From: Choristoneura fumiferana | Lineage: Eukaryota > Arthropoda > Insecta > Lepidoptera > Tortricidae | Assembly (NCBI RefSeq): GCF_025370935.1 | Contig: NC_133481.1 | Span: 7,548,902-7,612,901 of the forward strand | Direction: 5' to 3' | Length of the DNA stretch: 64,000 bases | Part shown: in pieces, positions 29,979-41,010 of the stretch | Numbering within the stretch: position 1 is the first letter of the stretch | Layout of the letters: every line of letters starts with the position of its first letter | Position numbers and translations under genes: made by a program | Notes under the pieces: model-generated | The model's input: the letters and a program-made list of their open reading frames with translations, nothing else | What the model was told of the DNA's origin: nothing | The model's database searches: none

Positions 29979-32703
29979 CTAAGTTTCCAAACCACATATG
30001 GGCCAGCTCATGTGCAATAGTGTTGGCAACACTGATCTTGTTTTGAGCAGAAGCAGTGTCCTCGTCTACCAGAAAAGAGGTTTCTCTATAAGTTATCAGG
30101 CCCCAATGTTCAGTAGCACCAGATACGTAATCTGGGATTGCTATCATATCTGAAATGGGATTTAAATATTTTCATTTTTCAATACAATGTTTACTTTAGG
30201 TACTCATAAAGTGGGGTTTTCATGCTATGAGTAAAATAATCAGATTAGCAATAAAAACGATATTTGACAAAAATATCCATCCCAGCCTATATACGTCCCA
30301 CTGCTGGGCACAGGCCTCCTCTCATAACAAGAGGGCTGGGCCATATATCCAACGCGGGCCCAGTGCGAATTGGAACTTACATGCACCCATTGAATTGCTT
30401 CGCTGGTTTGTGCAGGTTCCTCACGATGTTTTCCTTCACCGCAAAGCTCGTGGTCGCACTTGAATTCGAAAACTCAAGAGGTGCGAGCCCGGGTTTGAAC
30501 CCACAACCCTCTTCTTCAGAGGCGATAGGTCAAACCACTAGGCCACCACGGCTTGACAAAAATATGATGTTTAACAAAGAAAAAAAAAACAGTTCAAAAA
30601 CTTTTTGCTATCAATGAACTTCACATACCAAACAACATTCCTACTGCACGCAACAGATTTGCTTATTGTTTAATGTACCGATTGCAGATGTATTTAAAAA
30701 TAACCTAACCAACAAAAAGTTGGAATATTACGACTTTGTCACTTCAAAGTTCAATATCTCAAAAACGGCTGCAACCGATTTTGATGAAACATGTCTAAGA
30801 ACCATTGCAAGAAAAACTTTTTTCAAATAAAAAAACGCATTCAAATTGGTCCACCCGTTTAAGAGCTACGGTGCCACAGCCTGGCACACATGTCTGTGTG
30901 ACAGACATACAGACGCACATAGCGGTCAAACTTATAACACCCCTATTTTGCGTTGCGGGTTAAAAAAAGATATTTACTCTGACTAAAATATGAATATATC
31001 TCAATATTGCAATGGAATTGAACTTGTAGCTCATAAAATGAAATAAAGTAGGGAAACAGACCTTTTTCATATAACTTGGTCTGTTGGTTTTTGGTGCATG
31101 GTCCTTTACTTTAGATCATTATTTGGCTCAGAAAGCTAAAATAGGTCTCATGGGAACTCTAATATTCCAACCATTTCATTACATTACATACAACAGAAGA
31201 TAACATACAAATACTCTAAATATACAGACCCAGTTTTGGAAGAGGAAATGGCACTTCATAATAGTTAATATAAAACTCCGTAGCTCTTTTGCCAATGTCT
31301 TGTGCAAAATCAATTTTATGAGTTTCATCTTTTTGGGCAAATGATCTCAGTTTAAAGTTGCTCCCTATACCATTAGAGTTTATTTCGGTTTCTTTGAAAT
31401 CAAAATCGCAAATCACAAAACACGCCAAATAGGTAGACATTGGCACGCTGGTTGCAAATGTTACTGCTTCAGATGCTGAATCACCATCTAAAGTTTTAGA
31501 TATTTCCTGGAACATATGAAAAATAAAAACATGCACTCAATTTCTAAACAGACATAATTAATAGAACTTAAATTAATATTCAATAGTCATAAACTGGGTC
31601 TGGAATTTTCATAGCACAGTAAGATGTGCACCATTCACATTAACATTAAAATTCTATTGTTAAGTAGGTACTTTAAAAAAAACTTATCTCAAAATGGATA
31701 ATTTCTCTGAGTGCTCTATATGACCATTATGTTGGTTCAATTTTGTTGACATATTGATTTGAGATATGAGATTATTTAAAAGTAGCAACGATTTGTAACT
31801 ACTCATTTATTAATTTAATTAAAAAAATATATTATATGCTAAAAATTGAGACAGTACCTTAAACCCAAAATGTTTATAATGTAATTATCCTAACAGCACA
31901 AAAAATTCCATTATTATACATGTAAAATATGTGAAAAGCTGAGTTTTGTACAGTTAAAAAAGTACTCCTAATACTAATTTTAAAATTGTTTACATTCTTC
32001 CATACTTTTTATTAATCAAGTACAAATTCATCTACACTTAGGTTGGTGTAAATTTGCTAATTATATTCCTAAAAGCTTAGCTAAAGTGAGAAGTAGGTAG
32101 ACTTACATTCATATTGGAGAGTGCCACATAGTTCTGCGGTTTGATAAGAGTTATATCATAAGTTGCCTTAAAGTCTGGTTCATCGAAGCATGGGAATGCT
32201 TGCCGAGCATATGTTGGTTGGAACTTACTGGCAACCATTGTTCTTAAAAAAAAGATAAAAATATTGATTATTTCTCATTAGTAAAGGATTTTAATGTATT
32301 TTGTTAAATTAGCATTTCATACATACTTATTATTCTTTAGGTTCGATGAATAAAATCCAACTATTTTCTTCGTCAATTTTCCACTAAAATCTATATCAAT
32401 TTGATAACTTCCAGGGCTCAGAGGTTCACTGAATTCGATTAAAATTTGTTCGAGTTGCTTTACTTCTATGTACTTAAATACCGGTATCTCTCTGTCACCT
32501 CTAAATACCTGCACTTTACTTATATCTAAAAGATTTGAGTGTAGATTGACGAAGTTCTTTTCTTGTTTTAACACTATATTTATCTTTACATTGCCGGAGA
32601 ATACACCAGTGTCTAAATTCGGTCGTAGTATTAGTTTGTAGTTAACCGGGCGCACTAACGACGAAAGCCGTTCAAAAAGGGTCACATTTAATGGCGGTAC
32701 CAT
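29979..32703 (-). CDS. M1 zinc aminopeptidase (5' four exons; 3' part missing)
   Basis: Exons on the minus strand: 32703-32327 (from ATG), 32242-32107, 31506-31230 and 30149-29979, each with AG/GT borders and matching phases (2+1, 0, 1+2). The ~320 residues cover the N-terminal beta domain ([15 protein letters not shown]...), the [16 protein letters not shown] segment, [16 protein letters not shown], then PLPKL joined to [11 protein letters not shown], and the exopeptidase motif as GATEH instead of the usual GAMEN (the Glu is kept). The zinc site HELAH follows, with WFGNL at the last donor. The third zinc ligand (NEGFA-type motif) and the whole C-terminal domain are not in the window. Family members remove N-terminal residues from peptides. 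This start gives no signal peptide, suggesting a cytosolic form unless the upstream exons near 38-40 kb are used. Confident family call; ERAP/APN-like subgroup is tentative. Confidence 0.85.
30277..30552 (-). mobile_element. SINE-B in an aminopeptidase intron, 13-bp target duplication
   Basis: Full SINE-B in reverse: 'cccagcctatatacgtccca' at the tail and B-box inverse 'gggtttgaaccc' near the head at 30490. Flanked by 'ttgacaaaaatat' at 30264-30276 and 30553-30565, a perfect 13-bp duplication. Confidence 0.88.
30716..30968 (-). repeat. Repeat F copy in the aminopeptidase intron
   Basis: Contains 'actttgtcacttcaaagttc', 'gcattcaaattggtccaccc' and 'aacttataacacccc', the inverse of 6272-6510. 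Confidence 0.6.
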
Positions 32704-32840
32704 TATTAAACAGAACTTAATCAGGCAAAAGATTGTAGAATTAATGTTTTAATTTTAACTGAGAATTTCGAGAAAACAAACAGTGGGTGCTGGTGTGGTG
32801 GTATACGAACCGACAAGTGACACTGACAGTAGTCACAAAC
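32704..32840 (-). promoter_or_regulatory. Possible internal promoter of the short aminopeptidase form
   Basis: Upstream of ATG 32703 the frame meets a stop before another ATG. About 120 bp upstream (32822-32828, minus strand) is TGTCAGTG, containing the arthropod initiator word TCAGT; a second TCAGT is near 32753. No TATA box. This is only suggestive; an unseen splice acceptor before the ATG is the alternative ('ctgattaag' at about 32719). Confidence 0.25.
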
Positions 32841-32952
32841 TTGAAGCATTTATTTTATGAGCTCAAATAGCTTGGTGATGAAAAAATTCTTGATGCAAGT
32901 GTCCGTTGGAAAGTGTTGAATAGATGGCGCTGTAGTAGCACTGAGGTAAAAG

Positions 32953-33188
32953 GTAAATTGGAAAACCCCCGACTTTGTCACTTCAAAGTTCAATATCTCA
33001 AAAATGGCAGAGCCAATTTTGATGAAACATGTCCAAGAACCATCGCTCAAAAACCTGATTACAAATAAAAAATCCGCATTCAAATCGGCCCACCCGTTTA
33101 TGAGCTACGGTGCCACAGACAGACAGACAGACACACATAGCGCTCAAACTTATTATAACACTCCTCTTTTTGCGTCGGGGGTTAAAAA
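32953..33188 (-). repeat. Repeat F copy
   Basis: Inverse of 6272-6510 with 'cccccgactttgtcacttc' at one end and 'gcgtcgggggttaaaaa' at the other, and a GACA microsatellite inside. Confidence 0.6.
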
Positions 33189-33582
33189 ACGCAGGACTGT
33201 CGCACATAGAATTAATTTGAACGAAAGAATCTCACTTTTCGATGTGTAAGTGCCGTTATTATACAGGAGCCTCCTAGTAATTTTTAAACAAGTAGTTACA
33301 AACATGAATAATTTATACTTAACTCGATTATTAATTATTGAATCAACTGTATTTAATTATTATAATGATGAATGAACACTACTATACTCCGTTTAATTTA
33401 AGGTTTGAATTAACGATCAAATTGGTAACACACGTTTCTCGATATTTCGAACACAAATGGACTAAAAATACCTACATGTACATTTATTAGCGGTATTTAT
33501 TATGTTTTTATTATAGAAGTTGAAACAATTTTAAATACTTAGTTTCGTTGTTTCATTTAAAAACGTGTGCAAATTTGTCAAA

Positions 33583-34948
33583 TCCTACTAATATTATAAA
33601 TGCGAAAGTTTGTGAGTGAGTGAGTGAGTGAGTATGTTTGTTACTCTTTCACGCTGAAACGGCTGGATGGATTTGGATGAAATTTGGCGAAAAGTTAGTT
33701 TATAACCTGGATTAAAACATAGGATACTTTTTATCCCGGTATTCCCACGGGATAGGGATAAAATCTCGAAATAACAACCTCTGGGCTTAGAGTCATGAAA
33801 TTTGGTATGTAGGTAGTTGGACGTCTGGAATAACAGATAGGAGACTTTTTGACCCGATATTCCCACGGGATACCTAGGGATAAAATCTTGAAATAACAAC
33901 CGCAGGGCTAAGAGCCATGAAATTTAGTATGTAGGTAGCTGGACCTCTGGAATAACACATAGGCTACTTTTTATCCCGATATTCCCCCGGGATAGGGATA
34001 AAATCTTGAAATAATAACCGCTGGGCTTAGAGTCATGAAATTTGGTTTGTAGGTAGCTGGACGTCTGGAATAACACGTAAGGGACTTTTTGACTCGATAT
34101 TCCCACGGGATACTTAGGGATAAAATCTCGAAATAACAACCACTCGGCTTAGAGCCATGAAATTTGGTATGTAGGTAGCTGGACCTCTGGAATAACACAT
34201 AATCTATTTTTTACCCCGATATTCCCACGGGATAGGGATAAAATCTTGAAATATTAACCGCTGAGCTTAGAGTCATGAAATTTGGTATGTAGGAAGCTGG
34301 ATGTCTGGAATAACACGTAAGGGACTTTTTGACTCGATATTCCCACGGGATACCTAGGGATAAAATCTCGAAATAACAACCACTGGGTTTAGAGCCATGA
34401 ATTTTGGTATGTAGGTAGCCGTATGTCTGGAATAACACATAAGTACGCTACTTTTTATCCCGATATTCCCACGGTATAGTTTTGTAACTAAGGGACCCCA
34501 TACATCCCTGTATTATTATTATTATTATTTCGTATTTTTTTCTTTAATTGTATACTGTAGTTTTTAAGTATTTTATTTGTAATTATTTTATTTAATAAAA
34601 TGACTTACTGCCAAGTTTCTTGCGACGCATTCTTCTTGGCAATGATGGTCTTTCCGAAAGCGCTGGTAGTATAAAAAATGACGTGTAAAAGTGCCCATTA
34701 CGGCCTATTTACTGAGTAAATGATTTGAATTTGAATTTTGCATTTGAATTTGGATAGGGAAAATTTTTGAAACTTCAGCACTGGGCTTAGAGTCTTGAAT
34801 TTTGTACAGTTATTCACAACACAACCTCAATGAAGACCACGATATAAATATTGGAAATTTCCAGGGGAGTTTTGTAAAATACCGAAAATTTCAATTGCAG
34901 CTACCACACCGATTAATTTACGCGTGCGAAGCCGCGGGTAAAAGCTAG
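33583..34948 (+). mobile_element. Non-autonomous Helitron with internal tandem array
   Basis: Starts TC ('tcctactaatattataaatg') after an A at 33582 and ends CTAG before a T at 34949, which fits insertion between A and T. Eight bases before the terminal CTAG is a hairpin: cgcg-t-gc / gaa / gc-cgcg (34921-34936). These are the canonical Helitron terminal features. It encodes no Rep/helicase. Inside are a tandem array (33680-34480) and a captured or inserted LINE 3' end (34590-34740). Confidence 0.82.
33680..34480 (+). repeat. ~120-bp tandem array with 240-bp higher-order period
   Basis: The word 'catgaaat(t)' recurs at 33794, 33916, 34034, 34156, 34274 and 34396, i.e. spacings alternating 122 and 118. 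Units alternate between an 'agtcatgaaa' type with 'gggactttttgactc' and an 'agccatgaaa' type with 'ctactttttatcccg', so the true period is a 240-bp dimer, amplified three times, after a first diverged unit at 33680. Confidence 0.85.
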
Positions 34949-35264
34949 TGTAGTATAGACGTCACTATTCACTCATTCAATTGATTCGAGCCAGCTCTAG
35001 TGAATATAGGTACCTACCTCGAATAATACCCGTTAAAAATCAAATGTTTTTAACAGATCAAGAAAATTAAATCACCGTCCACGTTTGTCACATAATGGAT
35101 AAGGATAAGCCAAGCACCATTTCGTATTCGAGAAATTTGTGCGGATCAGTCAAAGCCATCCTACTAGTAGGGGAGCCCAAGCGGGGATTTTGCGTTTTAC
35201 TCAAGCACATCAGAAAAACATAATAGGGAGAATCCTTGCATGCACCCTATAATGTCTTCCTAGT

Positions 35265-36420
35265 CGTTACACTCTTGACAGAGTGGTCGTGGTCGTCATA
35301 TCCGGGGTGGTGATACAGCGCACTATCCGTCGCCATTCCTCTCTCACTGTTGCCTTCCTAGTGCTTTGGTCGGTCCAGCGCATAGGCGATCTGCCTCGTG
35401 CTCTTGTGCCCTCAACTTTACCCTGTAACACCAGTCGCTCCACAGATGTATCATCTCGACGCGAGACGTGTCCGAAGAAAGAGAGAATACGGTCCTTTAC
35501 GATGGAAGAATGACGTTTCTTGGTGTCGAGTTCCTGGATAATGGAGACGTTGGTCCTAAATATTGCGTCCATGATATGTTAAGCATTTTTCTCCAACACC
35601 ACATTTCCAAGGCGTCTATTTTCTTTGTCTCGCCTTCTCTGCACCGTAAAGAAATATGGGAAACACAAGTGTCCTAACAAGTCTCGCCTACACGCTTCTT
35701 GTATACGAGCAGAAATTGTACATATTCAAGTTCTATACGTCGGCTCCCTGAGCTTTCATAATAGTTCTTCTCTTTTCTACAAGGGCTAGCGTTGTATCGC
35801 TCATCCAGTGTTGACGTTTGCCAATCACGGGAGGAGGCCCGGATGCTACCACAGCCTCCTTCAGAAGGTCCTCATAGTTGATCTGGGGACCCATATTGGA
35901 CCCAAACCATACTTTCCAGCACATGGGCTGAAATCGTCTGCATGCGCCCCTATCTTGGCGTTCAGATCACCCATCACGACCAGAAGTTCTCTTTTTGGAA
36001 TTTTAGTTATAGTTGACTCTACTTCAGCGTAGAAACTGTCTATCTCCGTGTCACTTGCTGTACTAGTTGGTGCATACAACTGTAACTATGACGTTGAGGT
36101 TGATCGGTTTTGCCTTCAGTTTCATGCTCAGTATTCGATCGCTAACTGGCTCCGTTACTGACGGTCTTGAGTATAACAAAGGCAACTCCATTTAGACTGC
36201 TTGTGTTGCTTTCAGAGAAATATACAGTATGCGACTTAGTGTTAAAATGGCCATTTTCTCTCCAGTGTGTCTTACTTAGACCACAGATATTAAGTTTGCA
36301 TCGTGTTATTTCTTTTTCCACGTTATCAAGTTTGCCCGGTTGAAGCAGTCCACGCACCCTATAATGTACGCCCATTAAATATGAACCCATATGGGCGTGC
36401 GTTGAGGGCAGCCGGTCAGA
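35265..36420 (-). pseudogene. RTE-type LINE remnant
   Basis: Minus-strand pieces in order: an endonuclease start (GKLDNVEKEI, KLNICGLSKTHW, near 36340), MYAPTSTASDTEID and VVMGDLNAKIG near 36050, a linker with VIGKRQHWMSDTTLALVEKRR near 35810, and an ORF end with DRILSFFGHVSRRDD and RGRSPMRWTDQ near 35450. The reverse transcriptase core expected between the last two is deleted and frames are broken. Dead copy; RTE clade from family resemblance. Confidence 0.75.
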
Positions 36421-36728
36421 TAAAAAAAAAACAACCCGTAGAAAAATTCGAGCGCGTCAGATTCAGTTACTTGCCTTGTCTTAGTTGTTAATTACATGGA
36501 GAAAAGTGTACATTACAATTTTCTGACGATAATATATATGTCGGAGTATAGCCATAGACCATGGCGTTACATATCGCAAGTAGGTAACACAAGAGTGTTG
36601 CTTTGGCAGTAAAAGTTTTCGGTGTAAAGCAGTGAAGCACAAGAGCGGGCTTGAAACAGACGCTTTCCCGAATCAGTTAAAGTCCCAATTAAAAAAGGCG
36701 GCAAAACTGATGAGGCGAGGGGCGTTCG

Positions 36729-36828
36729 AACATCGTTCATCCACCATTAACTCTCATATTTCGTTTTTTAGATTTTTTTACCGTACAACGGCAAAACCTA
36801 CCTACTGGACACTGGCAAAATTGACTAT
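36729..36828 (+). repeat. Dispersed direct repeat K, copy 1
   Basis: 'catcgttcatccaccatta' through 'ccgtacaacggcaaaacc' to 'ggacactggcaaaattgac'; copy 2 at 40498-40592 has the same order of words with about 90% matching by eye. Confidence 0.6.
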
Positions 36829-37650
36829 CCTATCTATATATCCTAATCTATATAATTGATTATCCGTCCCGATCCGATAATACCTATGCTGTTTGTTTCC
36901 CAAATTTAATAAATAAATAAATGTCGATATCGGACGATGATACGATATCGGGGCAAGTAAAATGTATGAAATATGTACCCAAAAGTCCGAAATTTTGTCG
37001 TACCTAATACCCAAAAAGTGAATTTATTTTCAACATACCTAAATAAATATTTTATTTTGGTATTTCATTTCTCAGTAGCATTTTACAGTAATAATTAAAA
37101 AAATAATGAGTAGGGTCAGGAGAGCTGTTTTTTTACTGTCCGTTTAGTAAATTGAACAGTCCTTATGACATCGGTTCAGGCTCATTCAGGCGTCAGTCCA
37201 GTCCAACATTCTGGTTTTCGTCTTTCGTCATTCTTATCGCAATGATGGAACTCACGCCAGAATTATCGTGTAACCGATGATGTCTATCGACTACGCTACA
37301 GGATTAACGAGGAATAATAATAAAGTAAGCAAGTAAGTAGATAGGTTTTAGGTATTATAAATTATAATATTACCTGTTGTGGCATATGATTTAACCTACC
37401 ACAAAAGTCGGAAACTGTTTTTACCCACGAGTGAAATGGCGGCTTAAGCCAGTTTAGTTGAAGAACTGAAAAAAAAGGAAAGGAAGAAATCTTGACTCCG
37501 TAACACCTACATCAGGGAGGCAGGGACTGAAGGTACCTATCCAAAATGCAGCGGAGTGATTCTCCCTCGTTTTTCGCAAGGAAAAGCACCTATTGTAGAG
37601 GCATCGTACAAAGAAAATTAAAATTAAAAGGAATATTTAAGCATAGATAC
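36829..37650. other. Unassigned intronic or intergenic stretch
   Basis: AT-rich, no supported exon. The expected [14 protein letters not shown] exon that should follow the exon at 37651-38003 was not found here. Confidence 0.4.
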
Positions 37651-40030
37651 CTTCCATTTTTAAGGGAGCTTGCATAAAGCCCAACTATTCCGTCCAGCGT
37701 TCCTGAGAATTTAATCTTCAGAGTGTAGGGTCCACTAGGGAAATTACTCGGGGTTTTAACAATTAAGAGCTCTCTCTTGTCAGTAACGATTTCCGTACTG
37801 ACCTTTAGAATTAAATAAGAGCTCTCTAGGCTCACTGTCTGGATCTCCAGTTTATTAGTATGCAATGTCACGTTGTTGGCTGGTTTTGTGACGTTTAGCG
37901 TAATTTCAACGGTGCCGCGGAAGGTTTTGTTCGTGGCATTGGGCCACAGCCGCAATTTGTAATTCATTGGTGCTACATGCTTCGGTAATCTGTAGTCAAC
38001 ATTCTGAAAATACGAGTAAAATCTTACTTGAATCGCTTTGTACTTACCAAAAAAAAATAATTAAATACTGAACGGTGCGTGCTTACGTTTATTTACCTAC
38101 TCGGTGCCCTGCTGGACTTAGGGGTTTGTGCCGATCATTGTATTTCGATGAAATTTTAACATTACATAGGTACGTATAGGTACGGTCAAGGACTTTAATT
38201 CATAAGCCACGTAGGAATCTTTTCAAAGGAAAAGTCATTAGGCACAGTTTTTCTTGTCACTATGACGTTTACTGTGAAATAGTTCCATGGTGAGAGCCAT
38301 TGACCGTACGTAGTTAGTTTTGAGGTCCAAATAAATTAAAAAGGTAGTCAACTTTTTATTTACTTAGCTGTTCCTACAGAACTGGAATTTAGGTACACTC
38401 GAACCAACTGAATCCTGACCAACTGTGGAACCTTTTCGCAGAAAAATTCATAGCGATACGCATTGCTTGACAAGGGAATTTATTATGATAACACTTACTG
38501 TGAGAACCTGTGAGAAAGTAATACGGTGGGTCAGGAATCAAATGGTTTCACTGTAATTACACACGTTAAATCCCAAAATCATAATCGCTAAATCAATAGA
38601 CATGACATTTTGTACAGATGTTCCTAACGTACCTAAATGAAGACTACCTACTGTGTAACAAATACATTATGATTTTAGTAAAATACCTAGTTAAGATTGG
38701 GAGACGCCATAACCTGTAATAATTTGGGTACGTAAGTAATACGAGATGTTACAACTTATTATCTACGTATTAAACGCTCATTTTATATAAACTCGTTTAC
38801 TGGATATAATGAACGAAAAGTATAATCTTAAAATATCTAATTCTGTAAGGTATAATGTGTTTATATATAATATCAATTGATATTACACATATAATTATAT
38901 ATCATGAGTGATATACCTAATGTACGTTATGTTAAAAGAAATTAGTCCATATAAATCTTATATAAATTGAAGTGATATAAAAATAACGTTATATAATTTA
39001 AGGGTTATACGTCAAAAAATTATACTTTTTGCTGTTATAGCTAATGTTCAGTATATCTTGTGAACGTTATTAATATGAAATTAGATATTTTGTTGTTATA
39101 TCTCGTGGGACGCACCCCTGTTATTCAACAGTTGGACTTTATGGTTCACTCTGTGTTCACACATGAGAAAAGCCGGCAGGTAAAGGCATGTAAGATCTAT
39201 CTTTATGTGTGAGTATACCTACCTATATCGTCGTGCTGCTTCAACATTTAAGATGCAGATTATCTCCTATTATGACAACAAGGCATTCCTATTAAATAAA
39301 ATTAATAGGTAGGTACCTATAATTATCTTACTTAACTCGAATACCTAATACAATGTCATTATTTATGAAAATTATAATCCATATCCATAAACCACATTTA
39401 CCTTGTTCATAATACAAGATTCTGTTTGAATAGCATATCATACCTATTACGTATTTAAATGGTGCAAAAACATTGGCTAATAGTTAATTGAATGGGTTTG
39501 GCACGTGTAAGTAAAAAGATTCTGCACGCTAGGATAATTACCATTTTGTTTGTCTTGCCCATTACTAATTCCTTTCGTCAACAGACAGTGGCGTAGCTAC
39601 TGGACGGCTAGACTAGACGGGGCAGTTCCCCGGGGCCCCCAAGCTTAGGGGGCCCCTCGGACTCTCACTAACAAACTATAAATGATCAATCTGGAGTACT
39701 TCGAATTCGGAACACGACGAATAGGGAACAAACGATTTTAAATAGACGTAGTCGTAATAGTCGTTTATTTGGGACTCTAGTTTATTTTTTCGCCCTAGGG
39801 CCTTTTACCTAGCTACGCCACACTGTCAACAGAATAGCAATTAGGTACTGTTATTGTAGTCAATGTCGCCGTAATGGTAACCGAGGAGGACATTTATAGT
39901 ATCCGGTACATACCTCTTGGACCTGTCTCAACATCTTCCCCTGTGCTTGATCAAATGCTAACAGTCCAAGTATAACAAGGACATTTAACAGTTTATAATG
40001 ATAAGTCCAGTGGCAAATAGGTGATGTCAT
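37651..40030 (-). CDS. Secretory N-terminal exons of an M1 aminopeptidase (partial)
   Basis: Two exons: 40030-39914 (ATG immediately after an AG acceptor, so the 5'UTR is in an earlier exon) and 38003-37651. The first encodes 39 residues with a hydrophobic stretch (LLNVLVILGLLAF, residues 14-26), a signal peptide or membrane anchor. The second begins in phase 0 with NVDYRLPKHVAPMNYKLRL and ends YASSLKNG plus two bases before GTATCT. It is homologous to the exon at 32327-32703 (NYKL, FSG/FRG, VGFYSS/VGLYAS near the ends) and stops in the same phase. No further exons of its own are visible, so it either splices to the exon at 32242 (giving an in-frame Arg) or belongs to a decayed tandem copy. 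N-glycosylation sequons (NAT, NVT) suit a secreted ectodomain. Confidence 0.8.
38185..38312. mobile_element. Short MITE in the aminopeptidase intron
   Basis: Tips 'acggtcaagg' and 'ccattgaccgt' are imperfect inverses, with 'cttttcaaagg' inside. No coding content. Confidence 0.45.
38700..39110. other. Extremely AT-rich block
   Basis: Dense TATA/ATAT words ('tatatataatatcaattg', 'tatataattatatatc'), no gene and no clear termini; it ends abruptly at 'ctcgtgggacgcacccctg'. Possibly a degenerate element or low-complexity intron sequence. Confidence 0.4.
39586..39825. mobile_element. hAT-type MITE with perfect 8-bp target duplication
   Basis: 240 bp with tips 'cagtggcgtagcta' and 'tagctacgccacactg' (inverse with a 2-bp indel), flanked by 'tcaacaga' at 39578-39585 and 39826-39833. 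CAGTG ends and 8-bp duplications are hallmarks of hAT elements. It lies in the intron between the two secretory aminopeptidase exons. Confidence 0.88.
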
Positions 40031-40497
40031 CTGAAAATAAAAGTTGTGAGGTACAACTATTGTAGTAATAATATACGTTTTGTTTAATTATCATGCTGGT
40101 ATTTATCAAGTCGGGAATATTAGGGCGTTATTTATTCATACGGGGTCGATATTTCGTGACCGGAATTTACCGCGCTTTTATTTAGAAACCATTTGGGCTG
40201 GGCTTCCAAATATCAGGTCAGTATTGTATGTTCGGCCGGTAAAGTCATGTCAGTTCCACAAAATCCATCAAGCCGTAAGCTAAATAATAGTTAGACCGTA
40301 TAGAAAGTAAAAAGAATAGTACCCTACATATATTTTATTTTATTTTACATTTAAATTAAAAGCTATTAATATTGTTTAAATCTGTTTTTTTTTAATTAGT
40401 TGTTAGGGCCAAAATCAGGAGCACCTATTATCTTCAAGCTCAGAGCTGCGAAATACTTAGGTATGTTAATTTCGTAGCAAAGGTCGATTCGCGCTGT

Positions 40498-40592
40498 CAT
40501 CGTTCATCCACCATTACCTCTCATTATTTCGTTTTATAGATTTTTTTTACCGTACAACGGCTAAACCTACTAGACACTGGCAAAATTGACCT
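40498..40592 (+). repeat. Dispersed direct repeat K, copy 2
   Basis: See 36729-36828: 'ccgtacaacggctaaacc' and 'gacactggcaaaattgacc'. Confidence 0.6.
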
Positions 40593-40847
40593 CCAATGGA
40601 CAGAGCAATATTTTTCTAAAAAACCAACCAAGTTACCTAAAGTGACTGCGTCAGAGAAATAAGTTATTAGATTTGCAATTTAGATTTTTGTTTTGATTTA
40701 GATCTTTATAATTTAGAATTTAGATTCGATTTGTAGCATATGAACATGGCGGATGTAGACGAATTATAACATGAATTACCTAGGCAAAATTAAAGTTAAC
40801 TTGATATCTATGTGTTTGTGTTGTAGTAATTATAGATAATACCTAGG

Positions 40848-41010
40848 CGACCGAGCTCCGCTCGGGCAAAAACTCGGCGGCAACCAGCGTTTTCCCAGAG
40901 ATAAGACCAAGCTAGATTGATTTTTCATCCCCGAAAACCCCCACATCCCACATTTCATCGAAATCGTTGGAGCCGTTTTCGAGATCTATATTCGATACCT
41001 ATATAGAAAT
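40848..41010 (-). repeat. Possible Helitron 3' fragment
   Basis: 'gaccgagctccgctcggg' is a strong hairpin beside 'cctagg', and 'catttcatcgaaatcgttgg' resembles text in Helitron copies of this window. Termini are not defined. Confidence 0.3.

Noticed and set aside
33680..34480. CRISPR-like array
   Set aside because: The ~120-bp units are contiguous tandem repeats within a Helitron in an insect genome, not short repeats with unique spacers.
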